A stretch of DNA of 64,000 nt from Neodidymelliopsis sp. IMI 364377 (Eukaryota; Ascomycota; Dothideomycetes; Pleosporales; Didymellaceae), in NCBI GenBank assembly GCA_027946375.1, contig JAPEUT010000117.1, positions 1 to 64,000 of the forward strand, given 5' to 3'. Below, in pieces: positions 1 to 10,575 of the stretch (within the stretch, counting starts at the first letter, position 1; each line of letters starts with the position of its first letter). Both the position numbers and the translations under genes were made by a program. The notes below the pieces were generated by a model. It worked only from the letters and a program-made list of their open reading frames with translations. It was not told the DNA's origin and searched no databases.

Positions 1-515
1 CACCCAATCTCCTCAAGCATCTCCCCCCACTCATCCCACCACTCCTCGCCTAGCCCCCCTTCACGTGCCCTCGCGCTCCTCACCGCAAGCACGGCACAGA
101 CTACGTATCTTCTGAGTCCCTGTGCTAGAACTGCACATAGTTTTGCTGCAACGCGTTCGTCTAGTGTTGATAGGGAGTATTTCACTGCTTCGTCCCAGAG
201 TTGCTCAAGACGAACGAGGTCGCGTTGGACGAGGAGGAGGTTGCCTGTTTTGGCTATCGCGCTGCTGTGGGCAGTGGAGAGAGGGGCAAAGGTGCTGAGG
301 GTGTAGGCGGTGATTTGTGTTGAGAGGCTGGGATGGGTGGAGGTGAGGTGGTGGAGGAGAGAGTCGATGGTGAGGGTGGTGTCGTGATAGGGGTGGAGAG
401 GATTATTGGAGGCAGTGGGGGGTGTGGTTGGACCCTTGTTATCTCCTGCGACTGCCGTATGCATGTCGATTTCTCCTTCATTCTTCGAAACCTTCGCAAT
501 CGACTGCATCTCCAT
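1..515 (-). CDS. Partial hypothetical protein (3' end outside window)
   Basis: An open frame starts at the ATG at 515 and stays open for 171 codons to the window edge, so the C-terminus is missing. The first ~45 residues are polar and Pro/Thr-rich. A helical stretch follows, rich in Leu, Ala and Arg, with a repeated pattern like LLLVQRDLVRLEQLWDEAV. I recognise no catalytic motif or named domain. The long open frame, the codon use and the amphipathic helices favour a real gene. A second in-frame Met two codons downstream could also be the start. Function unknown. Confidence 0.5.
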   Translation of the reverse strand, partial: MEMQSIAKVSKNEGEIDMHTAVAGDNKGPTTPPTASNNPLHPYHDTTLTIDSLLHHLTSTHPSLSTQITAYTLSTFAPLSTAHSSAIAKTGNLLLVQRDLVRLEQLWDEAVKYSLSTLDERVAAKLCAVLAQGLRRYVVCAVLAVRSARAREGGLGEEWWDEWGEMLEEIG

Positions 516-1116
516 CTTCTCACACCTCTTCGGCCTCCTTACGCTTTTTAGAAAAGTCTTCAGCGGCCGAAGGGCAGTCATTCTGCCTTTGCACCGTTGA
601 TTTCGCCGCAGATGCGATGGGGTGGGTATTTCACCTTCAAACTCATCAGAGTCAGTGGCTGGAAGAGTGAAGAGTGAGCCGTTAATACGGACGAAGCTAC
701 GATTGGGCGAGGGAGGTTGTTTTAAAGAAGGCATGTTAGGTTTATGCGGTGAATGGTTATCAAAGCTCAACATGATTTTCCAGAAGATCAAAGAGGAATG
801 CTCGAAATTCAAAAGAGCATAATGACTGCGACATGGAGTGGTACCGAGTTTCCCTTCTTTAAAATGGTCGATAAAGTCTGGATGCATCACAATCTTAAAA
901 TTCATGCAGTGATATAAATATTATCATTTCTTAACCCAACTGCAAAAGCAGCAAAAACTCCAAACGCTCGCAACAGTGCATCAGTCTTTCAGACGTTAAA
1001 TAAGATTCTTCGAGTCGACACTGGTCGATCATGAGCTTCGTGGTACGAGCATCGCTACCAGCGAGTACGCCAATCATGCACTATTATTCACTGTTAAGAC
1101 CCGAATTAGGAAATGG
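516..1116. other. Intergenic, 601 bp
   Basis: This stretch lies upstream of the partial gene and downstream of the next minus-strand gene. It contains only short overlapping open frames (up to ~80 codons) with no recognisable domain, and an AT-rich block near 880-1010. No RNA gene is seen. Confidence 0.5.
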
Positions 1117-1828
1117 CTAGATGACCTTTGAGAGGGTGGGGGTGTTTGGGATGAGGTTGGTTATTTTGGGTGCGAGATTCGTGACTTTGGGAAGATTTGT
1201 GACACTGGGGAGTTTTGAGAGTTTTGGGAGTTTGGGAAGGCTGGGCAGAGAAATGGACGGCAGCATGTCGCCGCTGAAAGACGAGTAAGACGAGTGACGA
1301 GGAAGGACGCAAACATGACATGCAAAAAACTTACTATAATGAAAGTGTTAGGTCGCCGCGGATGGATGCCTTGAGTTCAATCTCAATCTCCAGATTCGCC
1401 TCAAGCGTAAGCTTCAGACCATCCTGGTCCTCCAGCGAGCCCTTCTTCTTCTCCGGCTCCATGCGGTACGGTTGGTTGGGGTCGGTACCACGCATTGGGA
1501 TTTCACCACGCATTGCTCGGGCGTGCGTCACGGGACCGTCCATGGATGTGCTGTCTGGACCAATGCGCTCAAACATGCCCATCTGATTGAGTTCGTTGTT
1601 TGCGTCGGCTTCCTCAAGTGCCTCAAGAGACGTCGTCTTCATGTACTTTCCGTCCTCGATGCCTTTTTGGATGCGTTGGCGACGGGCGCGGCGAGACGAT
1701 GACCGTGAGCGAGCGGATTGGAGGCCAGCCTCGCGCTTGTCTTGCTTCTTCTTCAGCACGGCCTTTTCCTGCTGCATTGTCGTGCGCTCATGGGGCTCTG
1801 AGTCGGAGGCATTGTTGTTGTCCGCCAT
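1117..1828 (-). CDS. Conserved-motif hypothetical protein, paralogue A
   Basis: Two exons: 1828-1335 and 1273-1117, with a 61-bp intron at 1274-1334; 216 aa. Without splicing the frame stops at TAG right after residue 164, but that stop overlaps a perfect GTAAGT donor. A pyrimidine-rich tract and CAG acceptor lead into a frame that stays open for 51 codons. The N-terminal half is charged, with an Arg/Ser-rich stretch (about residues 35-55). Residues ~138-164 form an alternating hydrophobic motif ending IRGDLTLSL. The second exon adds a repetitive Leu-Pro-Lys tail (LPKLPKLSKLP, then VTNL/ITNL units). The motif and intron position are shared with the gene at 2456-3225, so the two are tandem paralogues. 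Function unknown; no enzyme motif is seen. Confidence 0.65.
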
Positions 1829-2455
1829 TGTGGATGTGGTTGCGGGCCTTTCTTCTGGTTCTGGAACGGTAGGCGGGACCCGAGGCGCGGATTGTGCACC
1901 TATACTTGCGGAGAGGTTTGGTAAAGTCTAGGGTATCTGCACAGTGGAATGAACAGAGAGGATTGAATGTACAGAGGGGAGGTCAGGGCTGGGCAAAGCT
2001 AGAGGCAAGACCAGCCGTCACTCGAAATCAAGATTGATGTATGCTGGGATGTGCAATCCACACGCCGCCGGATTGGGCACCCCTGTCGCCGGAGCCGACG
2101 CAGGATCCCAGCATCTGACGTCACGGCGGGGGTTTGCCTGGTGTGGCCGTTTCCGCCGTTGCGTGGCGGGCGCGTGGGCTGAGCGATGCGGAGGTAGCAG
2201 GGTTCATCGATGCAAGTTTACGCGGCTGACGACGCTTGGGGTGAAAGTTGGCAGGGCATGTCATTCGCAATTCATCGACATGGTGTGGACATTGCATGGT
2301 CTGGAACATCACTGTAGTGAATGAAGCAATTCAGTCAATTTTATACTTGGTCAATTATTCAACGAGTCATTCAACTCAATAACTACGATAACCCAAACGC
2401 CGTCCGAACAAATGCTCAACATCGTAATGCGAGGTCCATAATATCATAATTGTGC
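1829..2455. other. Intergenic, 627 bp
   Basis: This is the promoter region of paralogue A and the 3' flank of paralogue B. It holds a perfect CRE palindrome (separate entry). No credible gene was seen; a 96-codon open frame at 2034-2324 has no recognisable content. Confidence 0.5.
2116..2123. promoter_or_regulatory. CRE-like site TGACGTCA
   Basis: Perfect ATF/CREB-type palindrome about 290 bp upstream of the ATG of paralogue A. Fungal AtfA/Atf1 bZIP factors bind this core; use here is inferred. Confidence 0.3.
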
Positions 2456-3225
2456 TTAGTTACTGCCAGATATTAGCAATGCCTTAGAAATAATACAACA
2501 CCAACTTACAGCAGACCCAGAGTGAGGTCACCGTGAATCTTGGCCTTCAATTGAATCTCAATGTCGAGGTTGAGCTCCAATCGCAGACGCAGTTGCTCGC
2601 CCTTGCTGTCGCCGCCCTCCTCTTCGCCGCCGCCTCCACCAGTCAAGCCTCCAAGAGCCTTTCCAGCGGTGTCGCCAACCTGGCCAACGGCCTTGCCGGC
2701 GGTGTCCTGGACCATGTCGCCAGCGCCGCCAACAAGCTCGCCTCCAGGGACGTTCTCGGTGATGTCGTCGAGGGGACCTCCTCCCTTGCCGCCCTTCTTC
2801 TGGCGCTGGCGGTTGCGGCGGCCTCCAGACTGGGAAACGTCGGATCGCGCATCAGTGTCCTCTGAATCTCCGCCTCGTCGTCCACGGCCTCGAGACTGGC
2901 GACGTCTCGATTGCGACTTTGACTTTTGAGGCTGAGCTTCGGGTTCTGATTCGTCGGCTTCGGCATTGCCGTTGGATTGTTGTTTCTTGCCTGCGTCCTC
3001 TTGCTCAGCCTCTGCGTCTGCGCCTTCAGCATCGCTTTCGGGGGCGGGGGTGGGTTCGGGAGTGGGCTGCTGCTGGGCCTTCTTGCCGCCCAGCTTCTTC
3101 GGTGTCTTCTTCTCGGTTTTCTTACTCGATGATTCGGCCTTGCCGCTGCCGCCAACAGAGGCATTGGCGTCAGCCTGGCCCTCGCCCTCAACAGACTGCT
3201 TCTTCTCTTCGACAGTGTCCGCCAT
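2456..3225 (-). CDS. Conserved-motif hypothetical protein, paralogue B
   Basis: ATG at 3225; main exon 3225-2510. The unspliced frame stops at TAA (2506-2508), giving 239 aa. That stop again overlaps a GTAAGT donor, and a 47-bp intron (2463-2509, with GCTAAT branch and CAG acceptor) would instead join CT to T-AAC-TAA, giving 240 aa ending in LLN. The protein is highly charged and probably disordered: Glu/Ala/Lys-rich N-terminus, an Arg/Ser/Gly-rich basic segment near residues 105-145 (RGRGRRGG, RRNRQRQ), then a Gly-rich stretch. The C-terminal motif ends IHGDLTLGLL and matches paralogue A. The basic segment could bind nucleic acid, but this is only inferred from composition. Alternatively it is a membrane- or chromatin-associated scaffold; function unknown. 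Confidence 0.65.
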
Positions 3226-3971
3226 GTTGTATTTATTCAGATGTGGGTTGTTCAGATGGATAGAATTGTGGTCAAGTGAGTTCAGATTCGAATGCGATAT
3301 TCTGGGAATGAAGACGACCGAGCCGATTTGTTAAGAGAAACCACAGCGGCATGGAACCGGTTTGGAGCTGCAAAGGTACCTTGACATCCTTGCTCCCACA
3401 CGAGCCACCCACATCATGCAGCCTGACGCAAGTGTGGGAACCGACAGGCGTTCTCCACTGCGACGTGTGAGCCATGCCAAAACTTGTCACCATCCCTGCG
3501 AGCATCGATCGGGAAGCCTCAAACGGTCCATCGTTCTGCCAACTTTCTTCCCCAGCTCGGCGCTCTCCGGCCCGGCGTCTCCTATTGGTGCGATGATTTT
3601 AGAGATGACTCAATTGGGCGACGCCTCTGCACGCACGCTTGCAGTCATCTCTTTCGGGTATGATGCGAAACCTGCATTCAGGACAACCGGCCAGGTGTGA
3701 CGGCGTTAGGTCGTTGGAATTCTGGTTCATCTCGGCATCCGCGAGTTGGTGGCGATGAGATAACGATTATCGTCTCTACGACGTTAAACTAACGAGCGTT
3801 GCACTAAGATTTTGCGCAACATGCAGCGCTTCACGAGAAATTACGCGTGGATCGCGGGGATTGTTCCGCAACCGGGCCGAGCGCGTTGACAGCCTCATCT
3901 GTGACGCCAACGACTCAGACATCGACCCAGGCATCGACCAGACGGTACCGGAAGCTCGGTCAATCCGCAAA
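3226..3971. other. Divergent intergenic region, 746 bp
   Basis: This lies between two divergently transcribed genes (starts at 3225 and 3972) and presumably carries both promoters. Open frames inside (up to 112 codons) look like chance. No RNA gene is seen. Confidence 0.5.
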
Positions 3972-4697
3972 ATGGCCAGCTCAGAAGTCCAGGACGCAGC
4001 AACCAAGCAGCGAATCATCAAGCACATGAACGCAGACCATCATGATTCCGTACGACCACCCATGCGCAGCTGACAGGAACATTCTAACTGTACGCAGATC
4101 CGTCGCTATGTTGAAGCCTACGGGTCCCAATCACCCATGCAGAGCCATTCTGCACAAATGACGGATATCAGTCTCGAGCAGATGAAGTTCAGCTGTGGTG
4201 GTCAAAGCATGACTGTCCCCTTCGATCCACCCATGAAGTCTTTGCGTGAAGCGCGAGAACGCCTCGTGCAAATGGACAAAGACACGCTGAAGATGTTGGA
4301 CCGCAGCGACATCACCGTCTCACACTACATCCCGCCATATGTTAAGCTAGGCCATCTGTTCAACTTCAGCCAGTGTCTGCTGGTCTACTTCCTGCTACCA
4401 CGGGGAGCAAACTTCAAGCCTGGAAGTCCGCTGTACGACAACCTCCTCTACGTGTTCCCGGCGTTTGCGAATTTCGTGTTGCAAGTCAGATGGTACGTGC
4501 TGCCTATCATGCTAGCCATTCATCTGTCGGAGTCTGTCGTCATGGCGAAGAAGGTGAGGAGGCATGGGCTGAGTCCAGCTGATGCGGTTTGGTGGGCGTG
4601 GGTCGGGAGCAGCTTCGTGGAGGGTGTGACGAGTTTCTGGCGATTGGATGAGGTGATTGCGGAGAAGCAGAGGGCGAAGGATGCGAAGAAGCATTGA
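3972..4697 (+). CDS. DUF2470-type integral membrane protein
   Basis: Exons 3972-4049 and 4098-4697, with a 48-bp intron at 4050-4097; 225 aa. There is no in-frame ATG further upstream. The N-terminus carries the DUF2470 signature (KQRIIKHMNADHHDS, about residues 12-26), a fold also found in haem-utilisation and FMN-binding proteins. It continues to about residue 105 with ITVSHYIPPYVKLGHL. The C-terminal half has three hydrophobic segments: around FSQCLLVYFLL, YVFPAFANFVLQ and VLPIMLAIHLSESVV. The family is widespread in filamentous fungi, usually as an uncharacterised membrane protein. The role is unknown. Family call fairly sure; topology inferred from hydrophobicity. Confidence 0.8.
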
Positions 4698-4842
4698 TGG
4701 TGATGATGACAATATTAAAATGATGTAGTTGCTTGTACCAGAATGGCCCATAATCATCTACAGCAGAAACAGCGCTATCGTACACAGCAAAAAAAACACA
4801 TGATCGATTCATAGGGTTGATGATGTTCATGATGTAAAAAAA

Positions 4843-4948
4843 TGCTCCCTGCCAGATTCGAACTGGCGGCCTTCGGATTTCTGCTCTTGGAACAGTCATA
4901 CTCGACGAGATATGAGACCGACGTGATAACCGACTACACCAAGGAAGC
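4843..4948 (-). tRNA. tRNA-Met (CAU), elongator, intron-containing
   Basis: The 106-bp gene folds into a full cloverleaf. A 7-bp acceptor stem (GCTTCCT with AGGGAGC) encloses a D-arm, an anticodon loop CTCATA|A, and a T-arm GCCAG-TTCGAAT-CTGGC, with discriminator A. A 32-nt intron (4879-4910) sits at the canonical position after base 37. The T31/T39 mismatch in the anticodon stem is also seen in animal elongator tRNA-Met, which supports CAU as the anticodon. The mature tRNA is 74 nt before CCA addition. Confidence 0.9.
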
Positions 4949-5129
4949 TGGTGATTTGATGGAAGGGAAGGAAATTTTTTTCATAATATCGTTATTGATC
5001 TTGATTAACCTTGCGACACTCCGAGCTCGGCCTTAGTATCGATAAGAAATTCAGACTCACGCCGATGACTGCAAATGCCTCATCGTCATTTTCTTTCTCG
5101 TTCTTTCCTTTGTGAGATACCCACACACA

Positions 5130-6681
5130 ATGGCATTTCGAATTGCTTCCAGGCGAGTTTGCGCCTCGCTGCGCGCCCCTCGCGTGAACTGTGTGTCGAC
5201 GCGGTTTGCGTCTTCGGCGGCCGCCGCAGTGCAGGGCTCCAGTCTACCACAGGATGTGAAAGACTCGATAGCTGTATGATTGTAGAGATTTTCTTCCAGG
5301 AAGCTACTTACACGAGACAGCGTGATTCGACATTGGCGACTCCAGATCCCCCGGCGGGCTCCAAGACTGCTGGGCTTGTGGACCAGCAGCTACCATACAT
5401 GGTCCCTACCTATGTTCGCCCACCGCCCATGTTCGAGAAGGGAGAGGGGTGCTACATGTGGGACGTCGAGAACAGGAAATACCTGGACTTCACTGCCGGT
5501 ATCGCTGTCAATGCGTTGGGGCACTGCGACGCAGGTGTTGCCGAAGTCATTGCTCAGCAGGTAGGACTATCGTCAGTCGTGTATGAGGTGTTCACTGACA
5601 GTCACAGGCCAAACAACTCATGCACACATCAAACCTCTACCACAACCCCCACACCGGTCTGCTCTCGAAACAGCTCATCCAGCTCACGCACGCGACCGGT
5701 GGCTTTGCCAGCGCAACCAAAACATTCATCTGCAACAGCGGTTCCGAGGCCAACGAGGCTGCTATCAAGTTCGCGCGCAAGACTGGAAAGTCTCTGCAGC
5801 CAGATGGAAGCAAATATGAGTTCGTCTCGTTCCACAACTCTTTCCACGGCAGGACCATGGGCAGTTTGAGCGCCACACCAAACCCCAAATACCAGACACC
5901 CTTCTCGCCAATGGTACCGGGGTTCAAGTACGGAACATACAACAACATCGAGGGCATCAACGACCTCGTCACTGAATCGACATGCGGTGTCATCATCGAG
6001 CCCATCCAGGGAGAAGGCGGCGTCAACGTAGCAACACCCGAGTTCCTGCTCGCCCTGCGCAAACGCTGCACAGAAGTCGGCGCTGTCTTGATCTACGACG
6101 AAATTCAATGTGGACTCGGCCGTACTGGAACTTTCTGGGCACACGCCATGTTCCCCAAGGAAGCACACCCTGACATCGTCACCACGGCCAAGGCCCTCGG
6201 CAACGGCTTCCCCATCGGCGCGACCATTGTTAACGACTTTGTCTGCGACCATATCAAGACCGGCGACCACGGTACAACATTCGGCGGTAACCCTCTCGGC
6301 AGCCGCGTAGCCTCATATATCCTGTCTCGTCTCTCATCGCCGGAGATTCTCGACAGCATTCCAGCAAAGGAGCAGGCGTTCCGTAAGCACTTTGATGCTC
6401 TGCGTCAGCAGTACCCAAGCCAGATCAAGGAAGTCCGTGGTAAGGGTCTGATTCTGGGTCTGCAGCTTGACGCCGATCCCACTGAGATTGTCACTGCTGC
6501 TCGTGAGCGTGGGCTGCTTATCATCACCTGCGGTACCAACACGCTGAGGTTCGTGCCGCCTCTGACAATCACCGAGGCAGAGATCGAAGAGGGCATGCAG
6601 ATTTTGGGTCAGGCGATGAAGAGTGTGTGGGTCAAGGGTGAGGAGGTCGAGGGTACAGACGGGCAACAGGAGATGCGGTGA
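5130..6681 (+). CDS. ARG8: Acetylornithine aminotransferase, mitochondrial
   Basis: Exons 5130-5273, 5321-5560 and 5608-6681 (both introns 47 bp); 485 aa. This PLP enzyme transaminates N-acetylglutamate semialdehyde to N-acetylornithine in mitochondrial arginine synthesis. The N-terminus (MAFRIASRRVCASLRAPRVN) is Arg-rich and lacks acidic residues, as expected of a matrix presequence. Class III aminotransferase hallmarks follow: YMVPTYVRPPP, NSGSEANEAAIKFARK, FHGRTMGSLSAT, IYDEIQCGLGRTG, and the PLP lysine in TTAKALGNGFPIG (K323). Length fits the family, including the presequence. The second arginine gene in the window, ARG5,6, lies 30 kb away. A possible Gcn4/CPC1-like element (AGACTCA, one mismatch) lies near 5053. 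Confidence 0.93.
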
Positions 6682-6807
6682 GCGTTGTCGTTTTGGCGTG
6701 GTCTTGGTCGTAGTTTACATTTGAGCGATAGAGCGAATTCATCTGCAGCATCATGTCACTTTAGCATTTGTATAATACTTCAACGTTGAACTCACAACTG
6801 TCAAAGC

Positions 6808-7766
6808 CTACCACTCAATCACCTTCTCGTCCCTCCAAAACTCCCCCGTCTTTCCCCCAATATCTTGAATTGCAAGCAACACCGGCGTCTGCGCACCCTC
6901 ATCTGGCGTCTTCGTCCCATTCCCCTTCGTCATGTCCGTATTGACATACCCAGGACAACAACTATTGACCAACTTGCTCCCACCACTCTCCTTCTCCTTC
7001 CTCGCGAGTGCCCTCGTCCCTCCAATCAACCCCGCCTTGGAAACCGCATACGCCGCGCTCGGGAACCCAGCATCTTTCTCCCGTCCACCCTCAACGGCAG
7101 ACGCGAATTCCTGCATGATGGAGGTGACGTCGTGTTCGGTCCCGCTCCCCTGGAAGCGAGTGCGGATAGCGTCCGAGTACTTTGACAGGGCGCCAGCGGA
7201 GGATGCAACGTTGACGATGCGGCCAGTGGGTTTGAGAAGGGGGAGGAAAGCGTGACAAGCTAGCAGTGTGTTGTAGTAGTTTGTGTGGAGAGTTTTCTTG
7301 ACGATGCTCGAGTCTGTGATTGGTTAGCATTGCAATCAGCATTTATAGAGAATGAACACACCAAACCCATCCAACGCAATCCCAGCATTGTTCACCACGA
7401 AATCAATACCCCCTGCATACGCCTCCTTCAAATGCGTTGCCAGACTCTCAACACTACTCTCGTCTGTGATGTCCAGATGGTGGTATTTGATCTCTGCAAG
7501 CCCGCCATCAGCTTTCAGTGCTTTGGCTTCCTTCAGCTGTGCATCCTGCTCCAGCTGTGTGAGTGCGGCTTCGCCACGTCCCTTGTCGCGGGCGGTGAGA
7601 TAGATAAGGAAGGGACCGTTGTTGAGGGGCGATTTGGGGTACTGGAGTGCGAGTTGGCGAACAATCGCTAGGCCGACGCCCTGGATATGTTAGAATATGG
7701 TGCTACGATGGAGGAGATAGTTACCTTGTTTGCGCCGGTAACGACGCCGATTCTGCTATATGACAT
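6808..7766 (-). CDS. Short-chain dehydrogenase, CBR1-like carbonyl reductase
   Basis: Exons 7766-7725, 7680-7362 and 7313-6808 (introns 44 and 48 bp); 288 aa. NADPH-dependent SDR: cofactor motif VVTGANKGVGLAIV at the very N-terminus, NNAG around residue 110, catalytic Tyr209 and Lys213 in SAAYAVSKAG, and SCCPGYVNTDM after it. The insert before the Tyr (VEGGREKDAGFP) and the overall length match the CBR1 carbonyl reductase group rather than classical 250-aa SDRs. Likely substrates are reactive carbonyls and quinones in the cytosol (family knowledge). The gene is convergent with ARG8, with 126 bp between their stops. A CRE site lies about 150 bp upstream of its ATG, which could fit stress control. 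Confidence 0.88.
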
Positions 7767-8113
7767 GGTAAGTGAGGTAAGAGAGTTATGTTATTGCTGG
7801 GTGGAACAAGGGAGAGGAAGACATGTTGGAGGCAGGTGCCCCCCACTTTTGGGGTAGGTTCATTAATCATCATAGGAAGTCGGGTTTGAGGTCCGAGGTC
7901 GCGTAAGTGCTTGTGACGTCACGCGACTCGATTTCAATGGAGGTTGTCTTCGAGATCTGACACCATCAATTGAAGCACACTTCTTATGATTCGAATTTAC
8001 TGAACATTTGTATTAGTATACATCTCATCGCCTTCCATATAGGCATGAGATGTACAGCATCCTTGAATGCTAGTTGAGACCACAATTAACCACCTCAGAA
8101 AAGTGGTACATCC
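7767..8113. other. Intergenic, 347 bp
   Basis: Promoter of the CBR1-like gene and 3' flank of the RBR gene. It contains a CCCC-ACTTTT-GGGG inverted repeat near 7841 and a perfect CRE (separate entry). No gene. Confidence 0.5.
7914..7921. promoter_or_regulatory. CRE-like site GTGACGTCAC
   Basis: Perfect 10-bp palindrome (7913-7922) about 150 bp upstream of the CBR1-like reductase ATG. It is a typical target of stress bZIP factors of the AtfA type; function inferred. Confidence 0.4.
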
Positions 8114-9790
8114 CTACAACTCCTCATCAATAGGCCATCCTCCTGGTGGACCTTTCCAAGCAGGACGCTCTTCCTCGCCATCGTTGGTCGGTGAGTCCAC
8201 GTCCATGGGAGTTGACGGCTGATCCACACTTGAGCTTGCTGATGAAGACCCGTCATTGTCTTGCTGCCCAGTACCATCGTCACCAGACGCGTTCAAGGGA
8301 AGCTGGTTGCCAGTGATATTCGAAATGCTTAGGCGTGCGGTATCCAGGGTTTCTTGGACGGACTGGATCAATTCATCTCCAACATCCATGAGAGCCCGCA
8401 TCTCCCGGACGGCCTCGACCAGCGTTGTTGGGTTTGTGGCAGCGGCTTCAAGCTCGGCTCTGTCTGTACCGTCCCCGTTTCTCAGGCCATTCATGATCTC
8501 TTCGAGGTGTGGAAATATCCGTGGATGAACCTCAATCGCTCCAGGAACCTGGACGTTCTCAACGTGTCGTATTATCGGGGCATTGTCGATGCGTCCAAAG
8601 ACAGCTTCCTCCGCGATCATTTCACCAAATGGCTGCATCGCTGCAGTCATATTAGCATTGGGACCTTCGAAGAAATCGCCTCGTTCGCCGTTCGCTCCTC
8701 CTACAGCATCGCGGTCTTGTCCGTCACCATCATCCTCGTTCTCGACGTCCTCATCGTCCTCCTGCCCAGGCGCAGGAAAGGTTATGCCACGCTCCTCAAA
8801 CAGTCGGATCTGGAGATTGACCAGGAAGATTTCTTGTTCGTCTTCGGGAAGCGCCGCAAACGCCTCGCGGACACCAGGCTCGACATGCTGCAGAACTGCC
8901 CATGCCGGGTCGTTCAAGTGTTCGCCCTCGTCCTCATTCGCCTCATCGTCATCCTCATCGTCTTCTCCGTCTTCCATATCGAATTGTCGCTGCTCACGGC
9001 GCGTGTGACCCATGCGGCTCAGTCCTGTGGTTCGGTGAAATCCATCTTGATTATAGCCGTCTTGGTCGTAAATGGCCGGTCCATAGTGTGGGCAGCCGTG
9101 CATGCCCCGCCAGTTCTTCCCGCAGATGTAGCAGAACTCGGCTCCGCATTCGCAGCTGATGGGGGTTAGTGTTTGAAGGGAAGTGCATGGTTGTAGACTT
9201 ACGTGATGTGGTTGCACGCCTCCGCCAGCTCAATAGTCGAGCCGCAGGTGGGACATTCCTGGAAGCCTTTCTCTGTAGCAGTCTGCTTGAATTTTTTGTA
9301 GTCCTCGTTTTGCTCGCACACGTGGCCGTCGACACCATCTAGTAAAGTCTTGCAAGATGTGCATGTCAGCTTCCCACAGTCATCATCCTGGCATATGGCG
9401 TAAGTGATGTTGGTGGACGGGTCCTCGACGTGTGAAGTCGGGCTGAGGAATTTTGAGCAGACTGGACTGGCGCAATAGACACGATATCTGTGTGCGTTAG
9501 TCGTGAAAGCAAGCCAGATACACTAACACGTACTTAGCCAGGACGGAGTACTCGCCCACTTCCTTCATCTGAAATGCCCACTGCACTTCGAAAGGTACGT
9601 GCGCCTCATACAAATCGAGCAGGAAGATCTGGCCGCAGCACTTGGGAGGATAAAGGCTTTCGCTCTCGGTAGCGCGTACAAAGAAGCTGGCGACATCGTC
9701 TGTACAGACCCAGTGGCGCTGACAAGGAGCCTCAACCAGCTGCTCGCCGCTCGACTCTTCACCGCCGCATATCACGCAAGCCTTCGCCAT
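8114..9790 (-). CDS. RBR-type E3 ubiquitin ligase
   Basis: Exons 9790-9534, 9487-9203 and 9155-8114 (introns 46 and 47 bp); 527 aa. A RING-like Cys/His cluster begins at CVICGG (residue ~5). An IBR region (CASPVCSKF, CQDDDCGKLTCTSC) follows, then RING2 (ECPTCGSTIELAEACNHITC). The predicted catalytic cysteine is C177 in ACNHITC, equivalent to the thioester-forming Cys of parkin/HHARI RING2. Zinc ligands continue in CGAEFCYICGKNW. After residue ~225 the protein is acidic and low in complexity (runs of Asp/Glu), with no further domain recognised. RBR ligases accept ubiquitin from an E2 onto this cysteine before substrate transfer. The substrate is unknown. Family call is firm; the first RING is compact and may be divergent. 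Confidence 0.88.
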
Positions 9791-10575
9791 GGTGGTGTAG
9801 AGGTGTAAACAGGCCGGTGGACCAAATGGCGTTTGCCTGCGTAGAACAGTGGAGAAGGTTCGAGGGTCGAAGGTGAATAGATCACTGGCTGCGACGCAAG
9901 TAGTGTAAATGTGGTTCTTTCACTGTGGAAGACGACTGATGCCAAGCGTTCTGCGAAATATGCGGTGCAAGATATTCAGAAGATGTGAAAGTCATGGGTG
10001 ACGAGCCGACATAAATCGACAACCGATTGCACCCTGAATGTGCCGTTACGGTGTGGAGGCCAACCAGAGTTGAGTGAGTGTTAGAACCAGAAAGTGAAGC
10101 AACCGCTCACGCAAGTGAAGACAGGATAACGCGTCGAATGAACAAACTGAACGTTAAGAAAAGGTACTCCGACAGGGAAATAACCATCTTTGCGCATGTT
10201 TGTAAAGCTTCGTCAGGCTGTCTGTGCAAGCAGGCAGCCGCGACTCAGACAAGGGTTAGACATCGTGATTTGGTGGTGCCTGCGTTAGCCTTGAGCTTTG
10301 AGGCAGACACATGCGCAATTGTCAGTGCATACGATGTCTGATGCAGATGCAGAGAGCGGTGCATGATGAATAGAACCTGATTGAGATCTGAGTTGAGGAA
10401 GAGGTTGGCAGGCGCCACTAGCAGCTGATTGGCTATTGTTCACGTGTTGGAGAAGGTAGTCACAACACACCACGGAAGTGGCAGGTGTATATCGCGGCAG
10501 AGAGAAGTTTACGTGAAGTATGAAATTATGATTGCAATGGGTATCAAGAACAGTGCGGTAGATTCAGTCCGTCAG
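9791..10575. other. Intergenic, 785 bp
   Basis: Upstream region of the RBR gene and 3' flank of the YeeE-type gene. An 87-codon plus-strand open frame at 10078-10341 has no recognisable content. No RNA gene was seen. Confidence 0.5.
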
